Source: Bacillota bacterium (lineage in GTDB: Bacteria > Bacillota_A > Clostridia > Lutisporales > Lutisporaceae). From it: a stretch of 17,487 nucleotides of DNA. This document shows positions 1-6,030 of this stretch, piece after piece. Each line of letters starts with the position of its first letter. Position 1 is the stretch's first letter. A program made the position numbers and the translations under genes. Under the pieces are notes generated by a model. The model was not told the DNA's origin, did no database searches, and worked only from the letters and a program-made list of their open reading frames with translations. The stretch is taken from positions 1-17,487 of the forward strand of contig JAKJBT010000034.1 in the NCBI GenBank assembly GCA_022706865.1, in the 5' to 3' direction.

Positions 1-634
1 AGTATTTTATATAAGGTACAATTGCCCTGACTATAAGGGATGTTATGTACGCTTCCACAATACTGCCTGCGACAAGCAATATGAACAGTACCAGCATTGA
101 AAGGGCATAAGCGGCAAATATGCGGGGAACAACTGCCGATTTTTTAAAATACTTGTATCTGAGAGCCCACAGGGAATAATTGAACCCTGTTACACCCATG
201 ACGATAATAACAGGCACAAATATTAGATTCTGAGGCAGTACAGAGCCTAATGAAAGGAGAAACCCATTGCTTCCTACATTCTTAGTGAGAAAAGCTATTG
301 AAAACCCGATGCAAAACCCTCTGAAAGCAACAAGCATCGGAATAACAATTATGCCAATGTACACTGCTCCTGAAAAAAACAGTATCATAGCATAATAAAA
401 GTTGTATTTTATTGACTGCTTTAATATGGCTTCGGACTGAAGCTGATTTTGGTTCGTCAGATCCAGGAAACCTTCCAGATAGATTATTGCATCCGTTTTT
501 GCCGCTTCATCAATATTATTTACAGCCAATGCTCCAAGGCTTATTCCGAGGATGAATGAAAATATGACTATTAAATAAATCCAAATATTATCTGCAAGAT
601 GTCTTCTGATTGAATCATTAAGGCTGTCCGGCAA
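1..634 (-). CDS. spoIIM: Stage II sporulation protein M (3' end cut by window edge)
   Basis: SpoIIM is a mother-cell membrane protein that, with SpoIID and SpoIIP, drives peptidoglycan remodelling during engulfment of the forespore. I translated the minus strand from 634: about 211 codons are open to the window edge with no stop. B. subtilis SpoIIM is about 214 aa, so little is missing. The protein shows several hydrophobic spans: one right after RRHLADNIWIY, one around YAMILFFSGAVYIGIIVIPM, a Gly/Phe-rich central one containing FRGFCIGFS, and a C-terminal one with SMLVLFILLVAG. These match the five-helix layout of the family. The start is a TTG at 634 preceded by GAGAGGGGG (643-651) with an 8-nt gap. 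An in-frame stop lies just upstream, so no ATG start is possible. A good sigma-E promoter lies upstream (682-710). It follows the DUF3866 gene on the same strand but is separated from it by about 290 bp and a plus-strand small gene. Confidence 0.88.
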   Translation of the reverse strand, partial: MPDSLNDSIRRHLADNIWIYLIVIFSFILGISLGALAVNNIDEAAKTDAIIYLEGFLDLTNQNQLQSEAILKQSIKYNFYYAMILFFSGAVYIGIIVIPMLVAFRGFCIGFSIAFLTKNVGSNGFLLSLGSVLPQNLIFVPVIIVMGVTGFNYSLWALRYKYFKKSAVVPRIFAAYALSMLVLFILLVAGSIVEAYITSLIVRAIVPYIKY

Positions 635-681
635 AAGAAAAACCCCCTCTCAGCTTTTGTCCACACTATTTCTCTATCTTG

Positions 682-710
682 ATAATATGCTTTAAGGAAG
701 TATATTATGA
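682..710 (-). promoter_or_regulatory. Sigma-E-type promoter of spoIIM
   Basis: On the minus strand there is TCATAAT (704-710), a 14-nt spacer, then CATATTAT (682-689). The sigma-E consensus from B. subtilis is approximately KMATATT, 14-15 nt, CATACAMT, so this is 6 of 7 and 6 of 8 matches at ideal spacing. The expected start of transcription is near 675, giving a leader of about 40 nt before the TTG start. Sigma-E control of spoIIM is established in B. subtilis; use here is inferred from the match. Confidence 0.6.
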
Positions 711-732
711 TTCCATATTTTTTTAAAAACAG

Positions 733-761
733 TAATGTAAATATGCACTTGTACATATAAT
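733..761 (+). promoter_or_regulatory. Possible sigma-E/K-like promoter of the small gene at 791
   Basis: TAATGTA (733-739), a 14-nt spacer and CATATAAT (754-761) resemble a sigma-E promoter (5 of 7 and 7 of 8). The same -10 also fits the sigma-K form CATANNNTA (754-762), although no matching -35 was found for sigma-K. TATAAT inside it could equally serve the housekeeping sigma factor. The assignment is weak, but the site is well placed for the 791-928 gene. Confidence 0.3.
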
Positions 762-790
762 ATGTAACAAACGCAAGGAAGGTAAATGAA

Positions 791-928
791 ATGATTAAGT
801 ATGTATATAAGAATGGTTTTCACTTTGTAGGCAAATTCAATGAGTTGATTGAACAGCTGAATACAATTGAAAATAAGCGAATCACACTGAGGGAATACAT
901 TTTGTCATATAGACACAGGCTTAATTAG
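791..928 (+). CDS. Small conserved-looking hypothetical protein, 45 aa
   Basis: I do not recognise this protein. It is the only probable intact plus-strand gene in the window. It opens with ATG at 791, preceded by AAGGAAGG (775-782) with an 8-nt gap, a strong ribosome-binding site. A stop TAG is at 926-928. The product begins MIKYVYKNGFHFVGKF and continues with a charged, probably helical stretch ending in YRHRLN, giving a basic protein without a signal peptide, transmembrane span or cysteines. It is divergent from spoIIM, with only about 157 bp between the two starts. It is convergent with the DUF3866 gene, overlapping its stop by 8 nt. A promoter-like CATATAAT lies upstream. Its position between two sporulation-linked genes suggests a sporulation role, but that is only inference; the good ribosome-binding site is the main support. 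Confidence 0.6.
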   Translation: MIKYVYKNGFHFVGKFNELIEQLNTIENKRITLREYILSYRHRLN

Positions 929-1991
929 GATTCTTGGCAAGCAAAGCGGAAACACCGCAAGTAACAAAGTATTCCTTATCCTGGCAAAAGCTTCTCCCCA
1001 TCCTCTCAAGCTGCCTTTTTTCCGTCTCCAGCAGCTTTTCTACTTCTGAACTGTCCAGGCAGATTAACCGGTGCCTGGACATGACTCCGCTTTCCTCAAG
1101 CTGCTTTCTTATTAAATCATCCTTTGATTTTTCAAGAATAGGCAGTGCTATTAGTGCCTTAGTGCAGCATAGTCTTCCTAAAGTCATCCTGGTGTGATGG
1201 CTCAGGCCGTAATGCCTGCTTCTGCTGTCAGCAAAAGAAATTCTGGGAACTGCTATGGCAATGCCATCAAGGTTGTTGACGGCATCGATAATATAAGCCT
1301 GCTCAATACTGCTGAAACCGTACCTGGTACCCGTCCCCGCAATTCCGGGGCCCATGGTTATTACAGCAGCATCTGCATTCATTATGTCCTTTGCTGCAAT
1401 CAGTGCTGTATATACATTTATACATTCCAAGTCCCCCCCGAATGCATTTCCGAAGGTAATTGTCCCATACAGCACCCCACTGTTTCGTAGCCTTTTCACT
1501 GTCTCGCTCATCCATATGGGCAATGCTCCTCCGTCTGTCATTATATAGACAATCCTCTCTTTTCCTGCTATGTGTTTCAAGGTAAGGGCTATGGGGGCGA
1601 GCATACTGTGAAGCGTTCCGGAAATTACCGGCAGGCCTTTAAGTGATTCAAAATCATTGAAAATATTATGATACGGACTTTCCTGTGCTTCCGCCGCCAT
1701 ACAATTTATCTGCATGGGAGTATATCGCAGTTTCATAATATGTCCGTGCCCGATATTTGAAAAGCTGTCTTTGCTTAAATTGGCCAGAACGTAATGATAA
1801 CCGCCGGAGCCGAGCCCCAGCTCTACTGCTGTTGTATTCAGCAAAACAGCATCATTTACCTCAACGTTGCCTGTCAGCATTTCGTAGTTAATACAATTGT
1901 ATAACTTGCGATTTATTTCTGTCGTGAATTTTGTTATGTACATGTCCCTGTATATGATTTCTTTAACTTGTGCTTTGAATATATCTATCAT
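921..1991 (-). CDS. DUF3866 family protein
   Basis: This 356-aa protein matches the DUF3866 family as I recall it, a family of unknown function common in spore-forming Firmicutes and some actinobacteria. It looks soluble. Motifs likely to be conserved are GHGHIMKLRYTP (residues 81-92), MTDGGALP (151-158), the glycine-rich GPGIAGTGTRYG (214-225) and HYGLSHHTRM (260-269), whose histidine cluster could be catalytic or metal-binding. An early stretch (ELGLGSGGYHYVLANL, 57-72) resembles a small barrel-like domain. The ATG overlaps the stop of the upstream GT4 gene as ATGA, which indicates translational coupling. It is the last gene of the steA - GT2 - GT4 - DUF3866 run. Its stop is converged on by the 45-aa gene from the other strand. 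The function is unknown; the context suggests a cell-envelope process, which is inference. Confidence 0.85.
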   Translation of the reverse strand: MIDIFKAQVKEIIYRDMYITKFTTEINRKLYNCINYEMLTGNVEVNDAVLLNTTAVELGLGSGGYHYVLANLSKDSFSNIGHGHIMKLRYTPMQINCMAAEAQESPYHNIFNDFESLKGLPVISGTLHSMLAPIALTLKHIAGKERIVYIMTDGGALPIWMSETVKRLRNSGVLYGTITFGNAFGGDLECINVYTALIAAKDIMNADAAVITMGPGIAGTGTRYGFSSIEQAYIIDAVNNLDGIAIAVPRISFADSRSRHYGLSHHTRMTLGRLCCTKALIALPILEKSKDDLIRKQLEESGVMSRHRLICLDSSEVEKLLETEKRQLERMGRSFCQDKEYFVTCGVSALLAKNPN

Positions 1992-2827
1992 TGGTTATCT
2001 GTCCGCCCCCTTCCCAAGCCGTCCAGATATGAAAGTATCCTGCTGCTGTTTATTAATGCATTAATAGACATTCTTTCGGCGGCAGTATTCAGTAGAATAA
2101 GGAGTACAAGAAGCATAAGCTTACTGCCGAAGCTCAAAAATAATGTACTGTAATAGCCCAAGGTAATTCCCAGTATATTTGCCCCTGTATCGCCCAGCAT
2201 GCATTTTTCTCTTAAATCATAACTTATATAAATAAGAACAGTCATAACAAGTATTATTAGCGGCAGCGCTTCCGCCGTCCTACCTGCTGATGATAACAAT
2301 ATCATAACGGATATTGTAAGAAAGACCTTTACTGCTCTGCCCGGCCGCATGTCAAAAAGGTTGATGGCATTTGCAGACAGAGTAATTACAAGCACATCTG
2401 CAACCAGTTCGGCAAATGAGCCCGCTGTTCTGAAGCTTATTATGCATGCTGCCAGGAAACCGATCAACGCCTTGAGAAAACCCGTGGTCATATTGCTCTT
2501 AAGAGTACTCCTTACATGATTTATCAGGCCTTTTATCCTTTTATCGCCGGCCAGATCATCAATAACACCGGCAAAACCCATACTCAGCATAAGAAACATA
2601 TAGCTCAGATAGCCGTATGAATGCTCCGGCCTTTGCAGCAGCAGCTGAAGAACCGCCGTCAGCTGTATGGGAACGAATACTATTCCGCCGATTGCAGGTA
2701 TTCTTTTTCCTTTGTAATTTGAAGAGATACATATCCTGCTTTCTGCTCTATACAGCATTTTTATAATATTATGGATCAGGTAACGTGCAATTATTAAAGT
2801 AACTGCTGCAATAATTATCAAGTCCAT
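1988..2827 (-). CDS. MraY/WecA-like glycosyltransferase family 4 membrane protein
   Basis: This 279-aa polytopic membrane protein has about eight or more hydrophobic segments. It carries the signatures of the polyprenyl-phosphate HexNAc-1-phosphate transferase superfamily: IDDLAGDKRIKGL (residues 89-101, the MraY DDxx...KGL motif), NLFDMRPGRA (156-165, matching MraY NLTDGLDGLA) and LGDTGANILG (211-220, matching GDxGS). Family members transfer a sugar-1-phosphate from a UDP-sugar to undecaprenyl phosphate at the inner face of the membrane. It is shorter than MraY (about 320-360 aa) and lacks the late histidine-rich loop, and DGLDG is altered to DMRPG, so the substrate is probably not UDP-MurNAc-pentapeptide. 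It follows the GT2 gene by 16 nt and overlaps DUF3866 by four bases. A lipid-linked sugar pathway is an inference from the pairing with GT2. Confidence 0.8.
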   Translation of the reverse strand: MDLIIIAAVTLIIARYLIHNIIKMLYRAESRICISSNYKGKRIPAIGGIVFVPIQLTAVLQLLLQRPEHSYGYLSYMFLMLSMGFAGVIDDLAGDKRIKGLINHVRSTLKSNMTTGFLKALIGFLAACIISFRTAGSFAELVADVLVITLSANAINLFDMRPGRAVKVFLTISVMILLSSAGRTAEALPLIILVMTVLIYISYDLREKCMLGDTGANILGITLGYYSTLFLSFGSKLMLLVLLILLNTAAERMSINALINSSRILSYLDGLGRGRTDNQ

Positions 2828-2843
2828 ATATATCTACCCTGTT

Positions 2844-3518
2844 TCATAATTGCTTCATCTCATTTCGAATAATGTGAATAATATCGATGCACTGCTTTCC
2901 CCTATGCATAAAACCCGAAATGTTTCTCCCTGTTTCCCTGTGACGCATGTCAACGGGAACCTCAATCACTTCGTATCCTCTTCTCACTGCTTCCAAGGTG
3001 AGCTTAAACTCAAGGCCAAAGCCGGAAGGCAGCTCAATGCTTTTTATAAAATCCAGAGGAAGAACCCTTTGTCCGCTAAGTATAGAATCAACATTTCGAG
3101 AAGTCATAGCTCTGAAGCAGCCGGAGGATAGCTTCTTTACTATTCCAAAACCTCCTTTTCTTTCAGGGACAGGCAACCGTCCGATAATTATTGATTTTCC
3201 GCTGGGATTTATATGTTCTATAAGCTTATGTATTTCCGCGGCACTTTCACAAATATCCGCATCCAGAAGGGCAACAAATTTATTGTTCGCATAGTCCAGG
3301 GCATGTCTTACCGCGCTGCCCTTTCCTTCGTTGTATTCATTCTTCAGAAGTATTATATCTCCCAGGGGCTTCAAAAGTTCATAGGTAGAATCTGTGGAAC
3401 CGTCATCTATTACAATTATTTCTTTTATGCTTTCTATTCCTTTCAGGCCTTTTAATGTCCGAAGAATACAGTCGGACTCATTATATGCCGGAATGATTAC
3501 ACTTACATCTTCGCCCAT
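2844..3518 (-). CDS. Glycosyltransferase family 2 (DPM1-like)
   Basis: This is a 224-aa GT-A fold glycosyltransferase. The N-terminal strand VSVIIPAYNE (residues 5-14), the nucleotide-binding IDDGS (37-41), NEGKGSAVRHAL (63-74) and the metal-binding DAD (86-88) are diagnostic. Later SGQRVL (148-153) and GFGLEFKLTLEA (166-177) correspond to the acceptor-side motifs of dolichol/polyprenyl-phosphate sugar synthases. No transmembrane anchor is seen, unlike many bacterial polyprenyl-phosphate glycosyltransferases, so it is probably peripheral. The start overlaps the 3' end of steA by 16 nt (the ATG lies inside the last steA codons), which suggests translational coupling. The likely product is a polyprenyl-linked or lipid-linked sugar, used with the MraY-like protein encoded next; donor and acceptor are unknown. 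Confidence 0.85.
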   Translation of the reverse strand: MGEDVSVIIPAYNESDCILRTLKGLKGIESIKEIIVIDDGSTDSTYELLKPLGDIILLKNEYNEGKGSAVRHALDYANNKFVALLDADICESAAEIHKLIEHINPSGKSIIIGRLPVPERKGGFGIVKKLSSGCFRAMTSRNVDSILSGQRVLPLDFIKSIELPSGFGLEFKLTLEAVRRGYEVIEVPVDMRHRETGRNISGFMHRGKQCIDIIHIIRNEMKQL

Positions 3519-4522
3519 TGCGCATCCTTCCCTTCATTTTCGGATGCTGCTATTATTCCGAAGCCTTTGCAATCTACAAGCCTTTCTCCTATCAAGGTTC
3601 TGACTATAAATGTACTGGCCATTCCGGCTCTTCCCTTGCTTATGAAATCATACATACAACTATGCCCTCCGACAAGAACAATCAGGTCTGCGCCCTTATT
3701 GTAAGCCAACATCAAGGCTGCATCCTCACTGGTCCCTCTAACTGCAAATATCTTATACGGTACATTCATGCCACTAATCCTGTTAAGGCAGGGGCAGTGC
3801 CCGTCTTCATATGCATGCAGTATGATTTCCCTGCTTTTATATATTCCGATATCTGATACACTGTCCATATCACCGATAAGCAAATCAGGCATATAACCGG
3901 AATTAATTATCAGATCGGCTCCTCCATCCACCCCTATGAAAACAGGATTAAATTTTTTTATATAAGCTTTCAATGCATTTAATTCATCAAGAGTACTGCT
4001 GTTTCTTACAACAATCACTGCATGCCTGCCTTTAATCCTTGTACTTAGCTCAGGATAATTATTAACTGAAATAAATTTATCAATTTCCAGGGCTGTATGC
4101 TTTATCGTATTATCTATAAACTTCAGTATCTCATATTTCTCATTTTCTTTTGATTCCTGCCGCCTTTTGCTGATATAGTTCCAGTTAACGGCAGTACAGA
4201 CATTTTTATAAATATGATTCCGTATGATAATATCATTTCCCAGAATAGTGATCATATCATTATCCTTGAACTTTTCCAGAGACAAATCCACATCGATGAC
4301 AGCAATATTATTCTCCAGCAGCACCGCTGCACCGGCTGACGGAAACCTTCCCGTCATGCTTTTCCCTGTATTGATGACTGCCTTTACTCCTGCATTTGCA
4401 ATAGCAAGGGCAGCCATTTCATCAATATCATCATGGTGTATAACGGCAATGTCTCCGGGGCATAAAAAATTTACAAGGTTTTTTGTTCTGGCACCGGCTT
4501 TAATTCTACCTTGCAGCTTCAT
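3503..4522 (-). CDS. steA: SteA-like protein with thiamin-pyrophosphokinase-type domain
   Basis: This 339-aa protein resembles SteA, the putative cytokinetic-ring protein described in corynebacteria and widespread in Firmicutes. The first part (about residues 1-150) has alternating strands and helices with GDIAVIHHDDIDEMAA near 23-38. The second half resembles the thiamin pyrophosphokinase catalytic fold: FIGVDGGADLI (195-205), PDLLIGDMDS (212-221) and TSEDAALMLAY (264-274), then GGH (285-287). The C-terminal 50 residues fit the SteA-like C-terminal domain and contain no clear transmembrane span. I chose ATG 4522 because GGAGGTG sits 5 nt upstream; a longer reading from TTG at 4555 lacks a ribosome-binding site and would overlap the upstream terminator. 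Thiamin kinase activity is unlikely; a division or envelope role is inferred from family and neighbours. It begins the operon that includes GT2, GT4 and DUF3866. Confidence 0.8.
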   Translation of the reverse strand: MKLQGRIKAGARTKNLVNFLCPGDIAVIHHDDIDEMAALAIANAGVKAVINTGKSMTGRFPSAGAAVLLENNIAVIDVDLSLEKFKDNDMITILGNDIIIRNHIYKNVCTAVNWNYISKRRQESKENEKYEILKFIDNTIKHTALEIDKFISVNNYPELSTRIKGRHAVIVVRNSSTLDELNALKAYIKKFNPVFIGVDGGADLIINSGYMPDLLIGDMDSVSDIGIYKSREIILHAYEDGHCPCLNRISGMNVPYKIFAVRGTSEDAALMLAYNKGADLIVLVGGHSCMYDFISKGRAGMASTFIVRTLIGERLVDCKGFGIIAASENEGKDAQWAKM

Positions 4523-4553
4523 TTCCACACCTCCATTGTTTTTAGTATCTTTC

Positions 4554-4598
4554 AAAACAAAATAAAAAATGCGTCTCGCGACGCGTTTATTTTGTTTT
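4554..4598 (-). terminator. Intrinsic terminator after spo0A with GCGA tetraloop
   Basis: On the minus strand GCGTC (4580-4584) pairs with GACGC (4571-4575) around the loop GCGA, a GNRA tetraloop, followed by ATTTTTTATTTTG. The flanks are also complementary (4554-4566 with 4586-4598, 13 of 13), so a longer AT-rich stem can form and the site may work in both directions. It separates spo0A from the steA operon. Confidence 0.75.
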
Positions 4599-4619
4599 GC
4601 ATTCTTTCCTGTACAATAA

Positions 4620-4657
4620 AAAATACTAAAACCGCTATTCAGTGATTTTAGTATTTT
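4620..4657 (-). terminator. AT-rich hairpin just downstream of spo0A (possible first terminator)
   Basis: Two perfectly complementary 12-nt arms, AAAATACTAAAA at 4620-4631 and its complement at 4646-4657, enclose a 14-nt loop. On the minus strand the second arm runs into TTTTTTATTG. The stem is weak because it is AT-rich. It lies 22 nt after the spo0A stop and in front of the GCGA terminator, so the pair looks like a tandem terminator, or this one is an RNA 3'-end processing site. Confidence 0.45.
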
Positions 4658-4678
4658 GCTTTTTAATCTTAGAGGCCT

Positions 4679-5485
4679 TCAGCTAATCTTCAGTTCAATC
4701 CTCAATTTATCGGCTATCATCGCTATGAATTCACTATTTGTAGGCTTTCCTTTCACATTATGTATCGTATAGCCGAACAGGTTGTTTATAACATCAATCC
4801 TTCCTCTTCCCCAGGCCACTTCGATGGCATGCCTTATAGCCCTTTCAACCCTGCTGGGTGTAGTATTGAACTTTCTTGAGATAGAAGGATACAATTCCTT
4901 TGTAATAGCGCTTAAGAGTTCCATATTATTAACAACCATTGTGATTGCTTCCCTCAAGTATACGTACCCTTTTATATGAGCAGGAACGCCAATTTCATGA
5001 ATTATGTTCGTTATGGCCGATTCAAGCTCCCTGGGTGTAGTAACTGCAGGTGAGGCCACAGCCAGGGGATGTATATAATTTTTCCTTTCTGTTTCATTAT
5101 TAGCCATTCCAAAGCATTCCCTTATCCTCTTTGAGAAGATGTCCATATCAAATGGCTTTACTACATAGTATTCTGCTCCAAGGGTAAGCGCTTTTTGCGT
5201 AATCTTATCCTGACCGACGGCAGAAAGGATTATTACCTTCGGAACTTTTTCAATTTGCATGGAATTAAGTTTTTCCAGCACACCAAGGCCGTCTAAATGA
5301 GGCATAATTATATCCAATATTACAACATCAGGCAATTCGCTTTCTATCAGATCAATAACTTCAAGACCGTCCTTCGCTACTCCGACCACCTCAAAATCTG
5401 GCTGTGCAGTAAGGTATTCACTTAGAATGATGCAGAAGTCTTTATTGTCATCAGCTATCAGGATCTTTATTTTTTGTAAATTCAT
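4679..5485 (-). CDS. spo0A: Sporulation master response regulator Spo0A
   Basis: Spo0A is the phosphorylation-activated transcription factor that commits the cell to sporulation. The 268-aa protein has a receiver domain (about 5-125) with the acidic pair D12/D13, phospho-acceptor D58 in [12 protein letters not shown]88 and the invariant K110 in VVKPFD. A short linker leads to the Spo0A-specific DNA-binding domain (about 150-268), including the helix-turn-helix stretch around [22 protein letters not shown] and [18 protein letters not shown], which are near-invariant in the family. ATG 5485 is chosen because GGAGGA ends 7 nt upstream; an upstream in-frame ATG at 5500 overlaps that ribosome-binding site. 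The promoter has a full-consensus sigma-H site and an exact 0A box, implying autoregulation. spoIVB is upstream on the same strand, as in other spore-formers, but the spacer is unusually long. Confidence 0.98.
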   Translation of the reverse strand: MNLQKIKILIADDNKDFCIILSEYLTAQPDFEVVGVAKDGLEVIDLIESELPDVVILDIIMPHLDGLGVLEKLNSMQIEKVPKVIILSAVGQDKITQKALTLGAEYYVVKPFDMDIFSKRIRECFGMANNETERKNYIHPLAVASPAVTTPRELESAITNIIHEIGVPAHIKGYVYLREAITMVVNNMELLSAITKELYPSISRKFNTTPSRVERAIRHAIEVAWGRGRIDVINNLFGYTIHNVKGKPTNSEFIAMIADKLRIELKIS

Positions 5486-5524
5486 TGGTATTCCTCCCAT
5501 AAATTGTTATTCGATAGAAAACAT

Positions 5525-5551
5525 ATTCGACAAAGTAGTTTCATTTCCTGC
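5525..5551 (-). promoter_or_regulatory. Sigma-H promoter of spo0A
   Basis: On the minus strand GCAGGAAAT (5543-5551), an 11-nt spacer and GTCGAAT (5525-5531) match the sigma-H consensus RNAGGAWWW, N11-12, RNNGAAT at every position. The expected start of transcription lies about 30 nt upstream of the spo0A ATG. Sigma-H transcription of spo0A is established in B. subtilis (Ps promoter). A second, weaker site for the housekeeping sigma factor may be TTGTTT, 17 nt, TAATAG just upstream, but I am not confident of it. Confidence 0.75.
5526..5532 (-). promoter_or_regulatory. 0A box overlapping the spo0A promoter -10
   Basis: TGTCGAA on the minus strand is an exact Spo0A-binding core, in the extended context TTTGTCGAA. 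It overlaps the sigma-H -10 element, so phosphorylated Spo0A bound here could block or tune its own promoter. A related TATCGAA (5510-5516) lies 16 nt downstream and TGTAGAA (5615-5621) lies upstream, each 6 of 7, giving a possible cluster. Confidence 0.6.
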
Positions 5552-5664
5552 TATTATTTACCTAATAATCGTTAAACAATTTCATACAAATAAATGCAGC
5601 ACAATTATGCTATTTTCTACAAAAACCGACTCTATTAAAGGAGCATAAGATGCTGTACATAATA

Positions 5665-5964
5665 GAAGGAGAATGCGGCGTAACTGAAGCTTGCATAACC
5701 CTCCGCAAGAGACAGTATAGTATAGCGACGCACACGGATTATGATTTTGACAGACCTACTGCAATGCCTTTGGAAAAGTTCTGACGGTGTCAAAAGGCCC
5801 TCCATGGCCTGAGACACCTAAGCCGGCCTCCATGCCGGCTTCACGAACTTTTTACCAAAGCCATATCAGAGGCCTGTTTCCAAAATGCATAAAAGTGTGC
5901 CCTGCTATACTATACAGGCTCTTGCTTGGTTATGTAAATTTATAGTTGCGTCGCATTATTCTTC
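5665..5964 (+). ncRNA. Candidate structured RNA (or folded miniature element), about 300 nt
   Basis: No plausible gene fits this stretch, but it folds on itself almost end to end. Helices (left/right): 5665-5684/5945-5964 (20 bp, one mismatch); 5691-5700/5928-5937; 5705-5711/5919-5925; 5715-5726/5904-5915 (12 perfect bp); 5730-5735/5895-5900; 5739-5742/5889-5892 with 5744-5749/5881-5886; 5750-5757/5870-5877; 5768-5781/5845-5860 (two-base bulge). The tip branches into two hairpins, 5786-5818 and 5820-5841, both with loop CTCCAT. Four pairs are G-U only if the plus strand is the RNA; one pair is G-U only on the minus strand, so plus is favoured. A weak promoter-like TTAAAG, 17 nt, CATAAT (5635-5663) would start near the 5' end. 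No U-tailed terminator follows on plus. I do not recognise the family. A non-autonomous mobile element is the main alternative. Confidence 0.5.
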
Positions 5965-5970
5965 GCATAC

Positions 5971-6016
5971 GAAAAAGAGTGCCGCCGACTGCTTATAAAG
6001 CAGTTCTGCGGCACTC
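5971..6016 (-). terminator. Intrinsic terminator of spoIVB
   Basis: On the minus strand GAGTGCCGC (6008-6016) pairs perfectly with GCGGCACTC (5977-5985). The inner part ACTGCTT (5998-6004) pairs with AAGCAGT (5988-5994) around a 3-nt loop, and TTTTTC follows (5971-5976). It begins 14 nt after the spoIVB stop. The U-run is present only in the minus-strand direction. Confidence 0.88.
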
Positions 6017-6030
6017 CGGCTTGCTGAAAT

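Noticed and set aside
571..756. 61-codon minus-strand open frame overlapping the start of spoIIM
   Set aside because: It is in another frame of the spoIIM 5' region and its promoter, and spoIIM shows the real protein signal.
5591..5607. ARG-box-like sequence upstream of spo0A
   Set aside because: The resemblance to the ArgR operator is partial and AT-rich, and there is no biological reason to expect ArgR here.
5635..5817. 60-codon minus-strand open frame upstream of spo0A
   Set aside because: It lies inside the self-complementary sequence, has no convincing ribosome-binding site, and its length is expected by chance.
5665..5964. SRP RNA, 6S RNA, RNase P RNA, tmRNA or OLE RNA
   Set aside because: I looked for the hallmark sequences (SRP apical GGAAG/AGCAG motif, RNase P GAGGAAAGTCC, tRNA-like GGTTCGAA of tmRNA, 6S size and bubble) and did not find them. 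OLE RNA is about twice this length and no OapA-type membrane gene was seen.
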